Of a stretch of 60,206 nt of DNA, positions 54,652 through 60,206 are shown piece by piece. The stretch comes from Fischerella muscicola PCC 7414 (GTDB lineage: Bacteria > Cyanobacteriota > Cyanobacteriia > Cyanobacteriales > Nostocaceae), in NCBI RefSeq assembly GCF_000317205.1, contig NZ_AJLK01000196.1, forward strand, positions 1-60,206, in the 5' to 3' direction. The notes under the pieces were generated by a model. That model was not told the DNA's origin and did no database searches. It saw only the letters and a program-made list of their open reading frames with translations. Positions within the stretch are counted from its first letter, which is position 1. The number at the start of each line of letters is the position of its first letter. Made by a program: the position numbers and the translations under genes.

Positions 54652-56016
54652 ATGTCAGAATTTTTTCATCAAATCTCTCGCCGCAAGTTTATAGTTACAG
54701 CTACTGCTTCCGCGGGTGCAGTATTTCTCAAGGGTTGTTTGGGTAATCCACCAGAACCAGGTGGAGGTAGCGCTCAAACCCAATCAGGAGCACAGCCAGT
54801 TGCCAATATTAGCCCAGAACAAACACCAGAAACGAAAACTGTCAAATTGGGATATGTCCCAATTGTGGAAGCAGCGCCTTTAATTATTGCTAAAGAAAAA
54901 GGCTTTTTTGCTAAATATGGCATGACTGATGTTGAACTATCCAAGCAAGCTTCTTGGGGTTCAGCCAGAGATAACATCGAAATTGGATCTGCTGGTGGCG
55001 GTATTGATGGTGGTCAATGGCAAATGCCAATGCCACACTTAATTACAGAAGGTTTAATTACCAAAGGCAATCAAAAAATTCCCATGTATGTTTTGGCACA
55101 GTTAATTACCCATGGGAATGGAATTGCTGTTGCTAGCAAGCATCAAGGAAAGGGTATTGGTTTACAACTTGCTAGTGCTAAATCTCTGTTTACTCAACTG
55201 AAATCATCAACTCCCTTCACCGCAGCATTTACTTTCCCCCACGTCAACCAAGATTTTTGGATTCGTTACTGGTTAGCTGCTGGTGGCATCGATCCAGATG
55301 CTGATATCAAACTGCTAACAGTTCCAGCAGCCCAAACTGTCGCCAACATGAAGACAGGGACAATGGATGCTTTCAGTACGGGTGATCCTTGGCCCTACCG
55401 TATTGTGAAAGACAAAATAGGCTTTTTGGCAGCATTAACAGCAGAGATTTGGAAGAATCACCCTGAAGAATACTTTGCCATGCGGGCAGACTGGGTTGAT
55501 AAAAATCCCAAAGCAACCAAAGCACTGCTTAAAGGCATTATGGAAGCACAGCAGTGGTTAGATAATTTTGACAACCGTAAAGAAGCCGCTACAATCCTGG
55601 CTGGACGCAACTATTTCAATTTGTCAGAAGAAATTCTTGCAGGCCCATTCCAAGGCAAGTACGACATGGGAGATGGGCGCACAATTGATGATAAATCAAT
55701 GGCTCCTTACTACTGGAAAGATGAAAAAGGAAGCGTTTCTTATCCATATAAAAGCCATGATATGTGGTTCATCACAGAAAGTGTTCGCTGGGGTTTCTTA
55801 CCAAAAGATTATTTAACAAAAGCCAATGCATTAATTGATAAAGTCAACCGCGAAGATATTTGGAAAGAAGCAGCAAAAGAAGCAGGCATACCAGCGGCTG
55901 ATATCCCCACAAGTACATCTCGTGGTGTGGAAGAATTCTTTGATGGCGTTAAGTTTGACCCCAAACAACCAGAAGCATATTTGAAGAGTTTGAAAATCAA
56001 GAAAGTCAGTGTTTAG
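54652..56016 (+). CDS. cmpA: Bicarbonate ABC transporter substrate-binding lipoprotein CmpA
   Basis: A 454-residue binding protein of the CmpA/NrtA family, from ATG 54652 with AGGAGA just upstream. It starts with a Tat-like SRRKF and a lipobox (VFLKGC). Bicarbonate rather than nitrate is favoured by residues as I recall them: SWGSARDN with [11 protein letters not shown] (nitrate type: SWAVTRDN, GAHILTPMPYL), NQDFW (nitrate THDLW), and HPEEYF (nitrate HPEKSF; Lys269 of NrtA becomes Glu in CmpA). It heads the cmpABCD operon for high-affinity uptake of HCO3- under low CO2. The absence of nirA upstream also argues against a nitrate operon. Confidence 0.87.
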   Translation: MSEFFHQISRRKFIVTATASAGAVFLKGCLGNPPEPGGGSAQTQSGAQPVANISPEQTPETKTVKLGYVPIVEAAPLIIAKEKGFFAKYGMTDVELSKQASWGSARDNIEIGSAGGGIDGGQWQMPMPHLITEGLITKGNQKIPMYVLAQLITHGNGIAVASKHQGKGIGLQLASAKSLFTQLKSSTPFTAAFTFPHVNQDFWIRYWLAAGGIDPDADIKLLTVPAAQTVANMKTGTMDAFSTGDPWPYRIVKDKIGFLAALTAEIWKNHPEEYFAMRADWVDKNPKATKALLKGIMEAQQWLDNFDNRKEAATILAGRNYFNLSEEILAGPFQGKYDMGDGRTIDDKSMAPYYWKDEKGSVSYPYKSHDMWFITESVRWGFLPKDYLTKANALIDKVNREDIWKEAAKEAGIPAADIPTSTSRGVEEFFDGVKFDPKQPEAYLKSLKIKKVSV

Positions 56017-56123
56017 TTGGTTGTTGTTTGTTGTTTGGAACTAACTATCAACCATCAACCATCAACCACCAACCACTATCTACTATCCCCCAAGCATCAA
56101 CCACCACATAAAGGAAAAGAGCA
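56017..56123. repeat. CAACCAT heptamer tract between cmpA and cmpB
   Basis: GTTGGTTGTTGTTTGTTG then CAACCATCAACCATCAACC-type repeats. The G/T-rich first half and C/A-rich second half can pair, giving an intercistronic hairpin. A similar tract occurs at 56964-57045 between cmpB and cmpC. Confidence 0.75.
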
Positions 56124-56963
56124 ATGACAGTAGCCAGCAGACGCCGTAATAATACAAATTTTGATAATAGCTTAATATCGCGTCTACAAAAACAATTTCC
56201 TGACCTGATACCTCCTGCGATCGCCCTTATTATCTTTCTTGTTGTTTGGCAGGCTTTCTCTTGGCTTCCGGGAGCAACATTACCTGGTCCAATCCAGGTT
56301 ATTCAAGATACCTGGATATTAATTATGTATCCCTTTTATGACAAGGGTGGTATCGATAAGGGTCTGTTCTGGCAGATTTGGGCGAGTCTGCAACGGGTTG
56401 CAATTAGTTACACTTTAGCTGCGATCGTTGGTATTGGAGTGGGGATTGCGATCGGTGTTAATAAAACAATTTACAAAGCTTTAGATCCCCTCTTTCAGTT
56501 ATTACGAACCGTACCACCTTTAGCTTGGGTTCCCATTTCTTTGGCAGCTTTAAGACAAAACGAACCTGCTGCATTGTTCGTGATTTTTATCACCGCTATT
56601 TGGCCAATCTTAATCAATACCTATGTAGGTGTGACTCAAATTCCCCAAGACTACAACAACGTCGCCAAAGTTCTGCAACTCAATAAGAAAGATTACTTTT
56701 TTAATATTCTCATTCCTGCTGCTTTACCCTACATTTTCACTGGTTTGAGAATTGCGATCGGTCTTGCTTGGTTGGCAATTATTGCTGCGGAAATCGTAAT
56801 GTCCGGGATTGTGGGAATTGGCTTTTTCATCTGGGATGCTTATCAAAACAACAACGTCAGCGAAGTCATACTAGCCCTGGTTTATATCGGTATTGTCGGT
56901 CTGTTGTTGGACAAACTCACGGCTTGGATTCAAACACTAATTGTGCCAGCAGAACAAAAGTAG
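56124..56963 (+). CDS. cmpB: Bicarbonate ABC transporter permease CmpB
   Basis: A 279-residue inner-membrane permease of the NrtB/CmpB/SsuC type with about six helices. The coupling (EAA) motif region reads IPQDYNNVAKVLQLNKKDYF, then FNILIPAALPYIFTGLRIAI, which contacts the ATPases. The start ATG follows AAAGGAAAAGAGCA. It is 107 bp after cmpA with a hairpin-forming repeat tract between. The bicarbonate assignment rests on cmpA and operon context. Confidence 0.88.
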   Translation: MTVASRRRNNTNFDNSLISRLQKQFPDLIPPAIALIIFLVVWQAFSWLPGATLPGPIQVIQDTWILIMYPFYDKGGIDKGLFWQIWASLQRVAISYTLAAIVGIGVGIAIGVNKTIYKALDPLFQLLRTVPPLAWVPISLAALRQNEPAALFVIFITAIWPILINTYVGVTQIPQDYNNVAKVLQLNKKDYFFNILIPAALPYIFTGLRIAIGLAWLAIIAAEIVMSGIVGIGFFIWDAYQNNNVSEVILALVYIGIVGLLLDKLTAWIQTLIVPAEQK

Positions 56964-57048
56964 TTATTAGTTAGTAGTTAGTGGTTAGTAGTTATTAGGC
57001 AGTTCAACTAACCATCAACCATCAACCATCAACCATCAACAAAAAAAG
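56964..57048. repeat. Heptamer repeat tract between cmpB and cmpC
   Basis: TTAGTTAGTAGTTAGTGGTTAG-like repeats followed by AACCATCAACCATCAACCAT repeats. The two halves can pair as an intercistronic hairpin. It leaves only AAAAAAAG before the cmpC start, with no strong ribosome-binding site. Confidence 0.75.
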
Positions 57049-59052
57049 ATGAGCGTATTCGTTGCTGTTGACCAAATTGATAAAGTTTTTAATCTCACTG
57101 GTGGCGGTCAATATATTGCCCTCAAAGGAATTGACCTCCAAATTAAAAAAGGCGAATTTGTTTCCTTAATTGGTCACTCTGGTTGTGGTAAATCCACCTT
57201 ATTAAATATGATTGCAGGTTTGGATCTACCAACAGAAGGTTTAGTCACCTTAGAAGGAAAACGCATCACCAAACCAGGTCCAGATCGAATGGTGGTGTTT
57301 CAAAACTATTCTCTATTACCTTGGCGAACAGTCAGAGAAAACATCGCCTTAGCAGTAGATTCTGTGATGACACATTTGCCTGCGGGGGAACGTCGGGCTA
57401 TTGTCGAAAAACATATAGATATGGTCGGTTTGCGTCCCCATGCAGACAAACCACCCGGAATGTTATCAGGAGGACAAAAACAACGGGTAGCTATAGCCCG
57501 CGCTTTAGCCATTCGCCCCAAGTTACTATTATTAGATGAACCCTTTGGGGCGTTGGATGCCCTCACACGGGGTAACTTGCAAGAACAATTAATGCAAATC
57601 TGCGAAGAAAACGAAGTCACTGCCGTCATGGTGACACACGATGTAGACGAAGCAGTGCTGCTTTCTGACAGAATAGTCATGCTCACCAATGGGCCAGAAT
57701 CAAAAATTGGTGGCATTTTGGAAGTAGATATTCCTAGACCCCGTAAACGCATGGAAGTAGTTGAACATCCCAGCTACTATAGCTTGCGGAGTGAAATGAT
57801 TTACTTCCTCAACCAACAGAAACGCATCAAAAAAATTCGAGCGCGGAAAACTACAATTGTTTCTAAGCACGGTTTAGAAAAAGTCAATCTTGAGATCGGC
57901 TTTGTACCCCTAACAGCTTGCGCCCCCCTAGCAATAGCCAAAGAAAAAGGCTTTTTTGCTAAACACGGCTTAGATGATGTTAACTTAGTACGCGAAACCA
58001 GTTGGCGTGGTATTGTCGATGGTATAAGTGGCGGATATTTAGACGCAGCCCAAATGCCCTCTGGGATGCCGATGTGGTTAACTCTGGGAGGAAATGAGAA
58101 CCGACCTCTACCTGTTGTTACCTCCCTCACAATGACACGCAATGGTAACGCCATTACTTTAGCAAAACGCTTTTACGAGCAAGGGATACAAACTGTTGCA
58201 GACTTCAAACAATATTTGAAAAGTACCCGTAGCCAACGGCACATCATGGGAGTGGTACATCCTTCCTCAATGCACAGTTTACTGTTGCGTTACTGGCTAG
58301 CAGCAGGAGGTGTTGACCCTGACGCAGATGTCGATATTAAGACCATTCCCCCAGCCCAGATGGTGGTTGACTTGCAAGCTGGAAGTATCGATGGTTACTG
58401 TGTAGGCGAACCTTGGAACTTCCGCGCTGCTTCTGAAGGCAGTGGCTTTACCATCGCTACAGACTTAGAAGTATGGCTGGGACACCCGGGTAAAGTTTTA
58501 GGTGTACGGGAAGATTGGGCAGCAGCTTATCCCAACACTAATATTGCCTTGACTAAAGCTTTACTAGAAGCTTGCTATTACTGTTCACGCCCAGAAAACG
58601 CCGAAGAAATTCGACAGATTTTGGCACGGCGGGAATATGTCAGCACTGATATGGAGTATATCCAAATACAAGATCCAAATAACGGCACCTGTGACTTAGC
58701 CCATCCCATGCGGGAATATGCCCATCACCAATTTTACGGAGAGTCTGCTATTAACCGCCCTAGTCGCACAGAACAGATATGGATTATGACGCAATTAGCG
58801 CGTTGGGGTGAAGTGCCTTTCCCAAGAAATTGGGTAGAAATTGTCGAACGAGTATGTCGAGTCGGTGTGTTCAGTACTGCTGCCCGCGAATTGGGTATGG
58901 ATATTAGTTATACCCGTCAACCAATCAAGTTGTTCGATGGCACTAGCTTTAATGCTGATGACCCGATCGCTTATCTTAACAGCCTCAAGATTAAACGTGA
59001 TTTTTCAGTTGCCGAAGTTATTCTTGACACACCAGTCAGGAGAGTAGCCTGA
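57049..59052 (+). CDS. cmpC: CmpC: ATPase fused to a CmpA-like domain
   Basis: A 667-residue protein. Residues 1-255 form an ABC ATPase (Walker A SLIGHSGCGKSTLLN, VVFQNYSLLPWRTVREN, signature MLSGGQKQRVAIARA, Walker B LLLLDEPFGALDAL, switch MVTHDVDEAVLLSD). After a basic linker, residues about 285-667 resemble the substrate-binding protein ([75 protein letters not shown]). That domain is cytoplasmic and in related systems senses substrate or product to regulate transport. This fusion is diagnostic of the Cmp/Nrt class. Confidence 0.93.
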   Translation: MSVFVAVDQIDKVFNLTGGGQYIALKGIDLQIKKGEFVSLIGHSGCGKSTLLNMIAGLDLPTEGLVTLEGKRITKPGPDRMVVFQNYSLLPWRTVRENIALAVDSVMTHLPAGERRAIVEKHIDMVGLRPHADKPPGMLSGGQKQRVAIARALAIRPKLLLLDEPFGALDALTRGNLQEQLMQICEENEVTAVMVTHDVDEAVLLSDRIVMLTNGPESKIGGILEVDIPRPRKRMEVVEHPSYYSLRSEMIYFLNQQKRIKKIRARKTTIVSKHGLEKVNLEIGFVPLTACAPLAIAKEKGFFAKHGLDDVNLVRETSWRGIVDGISGGYLDAAQMPSGMPMWLTLGGNENRPLPVVTSLTMTRNGNAITLAKRFYEQGIQTVADFKQYLKSTRSQRHIMGVVHPSSMHSLLLRYWLAAGGVDPDADVDIKTIPPAQMVVDLQAGSIDGYCVGEPWNFRAASEGSGFTIATDLEVWLGHPGKVLGVREDWAAAYPNTNIALTKALLEACYYCSRPENAEEIRQILARREYVSTDMEYIQIQDPNNGTCDLAHPMREYAHHQFYGESAINRPSRTEQIWIMTQLARWGEVPFPRNWVEIVERVCRVGVFSTAARELGMDISYTRQPIKLFDGTSFNADDPIAYLNSLKIKRDFSVAEVILDTPVRRVA

Positions 59053-59169
59053 TAGATGATGGGGGGATGGGGTGATAGGGTAATGGGGAGAATTTACTCT
59101 GGTGTTCTCCCCACTGCCCCTAATCCCCACCTCCCCACCTCCTCAATCCCCTACCCCTACCTATCCACC

Positions 59170-60039
59170 ATGCAAAACTTTAACTTTACAATTACCGACA
59201 CAAATATAAACATGCTGGGAATGCCTTTAGAGACTGGAAAATCTAATGGTAGGCCTTATCTTGAAATTAAAGACGTTAGCAAAGTCTATCCCACAAAAAA
59301 TGGCCCTTTTACCGTATTAGATGGAGTAAACCTCAACGTCGGTGAAGGTGAATTTATTTGTGTTATTGGTCACTCTGGTTGTGGTAAATCTACCCTTCTC
59401 AACATGGTATCTGGTTTCAATCAACCAACCAATGGACAAGTTTTGCTAGAAGGAAAACCTATTACTAAACCTGGGCCAGACAGGATGGTGGTATTCCAAA
59501 ACTATGCGCTATTACCTTGGCGGACTGCTTTTGAAAATATCTACCTGGCTGTCAACGCGGTTTATCCTAACAAATTGGAAGCGGAAAAGTCAGCAATTGT
59601 CAAGGAACACCTGGCAATGGTGGGGTTAGCAGACGCTATGGACAAGAAACCCACTCAAATGTCCGGTGGTATGAGACAACGAGTTTCCATTGCCCGTGCT
59701 TTAGCAATTCGTCCGAAAGTCCTGATTTTAGATGAACCTTTCGGGGCGCTGGATGCCATTACCAAAGAAGAGTTACAGGAAGAACTGCTGAAAATCTGGA
59801 ACGAAAACCGCTGTACAGTGTTAATGATTACTCATGACATTGATGAAGCGCTATTTTTAGCAGATAAGTTGGTAATGATGACCAATGGTCCCCGCGCTAA
59901 AATCGGCGAAGTCATGGAAATTCCATTTCCCCGTCCCCGTGACAGATCCCGGATTATGGAAGATCCGCAATACTACAAATTGCGTAACTATGCCCTAGAT
60001 TTCCTATTTAATCGCTATGCTCACGATGACGTAGGATAG
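59170..60039 (+). CDS. cmpD: CmpD: ATPase of the bicarbonate transporter
   Basis: A 289-residue ABC ATPase. Walker A VIGHSGCGKSTLLNMVSGF, VVFQNYALLPWRTAFENI, signature QMSGGMRQRVSIARALAIR, Walker B VLILDEPFGALDAI, switch LMITHDIDEALFLADK. The ATG at 59170 (MQNFNFTITDTN) is used. The longer frame from 59056 crosses a GGGGTGATGG/CTCCCCACC repeat tract and is an artefact. It has no substrate-binding extension, unlike CmpC. The operon's last gene ends 61 bp before a GTAGAGACG-type inverted repeat (60100-60129). Confidence 0.93.
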   Translation: MQNFNFTITDTNINMLGMPLETGKSNGRPYLEIKDVSKVYPTKNGPFTVLDGVNLNVGEGEFICVIGHSGCGKSTLLNMVSGFNQPTNGQVLLEGKPITKPGPDRMVVFQNYALLPWRTAFENIYLAVNAVYPNKLEAEKSAIVKEHLAMVGLADAMDKKPTQMSGGMRQRVSIARALAIRPKVLILDEPFGALDAITKEELQEELLKIWNENRCTVLMITHDIDEALFLADKLVMMTNGPRAKIGEVMEIPFPRPRDRSRIMEDPQYYKLRNYALDFLFNRYAHDDVG

Positions 60040-60099
60040 CCAATTGTAGGGGCGGGTTTATCTAAAGAGTCTATTAATTAGACATTTGCTGAAAAAGAA

Positions 60100-60129
60100 T
60101 GTAGAGACGCGAAATTTTCCGTCTCTACA
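60100..60129. repeat. Inverted repeat TGTAGAGACG...CGTCTCTACA downstream of cmpD
   Basis: Arms of 10 bp (60100-60109 and 60120-60129) around a 10-bp AT-rich loop. It is the third member of the GTAGAGACG hairpin family seen here. It may terminate the cmp transcript, but no T-run follows. Confidence 0.75.
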
Positions 60130-60206
60130 AGGATTCCAGGTAATATTGAGTTCGGTTAATCACTTATAATCAAAAACCTCACCCCCAGCCCCTCTCCTTG
60201 TTAAGG

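Noticed and set aside
59056-59169. N-terminal extension of CmpD
   Set aside because: Crosses G/C-tract repeats; MQNFNF at 59170 is the normal start.
54652-60039. Nitrate transporter nrtABCD
   Set aside because: Binding-site residues match CmpA and no nirA precedes the operon; narB would lie beyond the window and cannot be judged.
1-60206. CRISPR array, rRNA, tmRNA or complete insertion sequence
   Set aside because: No regularly spaced direct repeats with unique spacers, no rRNA-like sequence and no transposase frame were seen.

Overview
The window looks like chromosome of a filamentous, probably heterocyst-forming cyanobacterium (Nostocales). Supporting signs are the abundant HIP1 octamers (GCGATCGC), the furA-sigC-gpsA neighbourhood, NdhM, CmpABCD, CobN, and many heptameric short tandem repeats (CAACCAT, CTGCCTT and CTCCCCA types) in the gaps. 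Species cannot be fixed from the sequence alone.

Layout. 0-8.4 kb: 3' part of cobN, a peptidoglycan-binding protein, furA, sigC, gpsA, lipA and a tRNA-Pro(CGG). 8.43-12.75 kb: a 4.3-kb segment starting 7 bp after the tRNA. Its two ends share an inverted TGTAGAGCGA and carry GACA...TGTC-like short repeats resembling ends of Tn7-like / type V-K CRISPR-associated transposons. It has no transposase. It carries a decaying Hsp70-type chaperone cluster (broken small gene, GrpE-like gene, in-frame DnaK-J-TPR-CFI-box chimera) and a peptidoglycan-binding protein. 13-23.7 kb: amidase, a PD-(D/E)XK nuclease needing a -1 frameshift at A_AAA_AAG, GNAT, recJ, a YdcF-like protein, a C-terminal processing protease, GT2, a GAF protein and a response regulator. 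23.7-28.8 kb: gene-poor, with a small conserved protein, ndhM and a secreted phytase-like esterase. 28.8-35.8 kb: phospho-signalling genes (PP2C phosphatase, CHAT-FHA protein, FHA-PrsW protease). 36-46.6 kb: DJ-1/PfpI, nitrate reductase-associated protein, PsiE-like protein, pepP, Asp-rich lipoprotein, TetR, an M16 peptidase pair and an ABC-2 exporter. 46.8-53 kb: a PstS-like/DUF4912 membrane fusion, a CoaR-type MerR-CbiC cobalt regulator without coaT beside it, and an alpha/beta hydrolase. 53.5-60 kb: a carbonic anhydrase remnant and the cmpABCD bicarbonate transporter operon.

The strongest candidate for something new is the cargo-only transposon-like segment beside tRNA-Pro with its collapsed chaperone cassette. 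Next are the slippery-site nuclease and a dispersed hairpin whose loop is inverted between copies.
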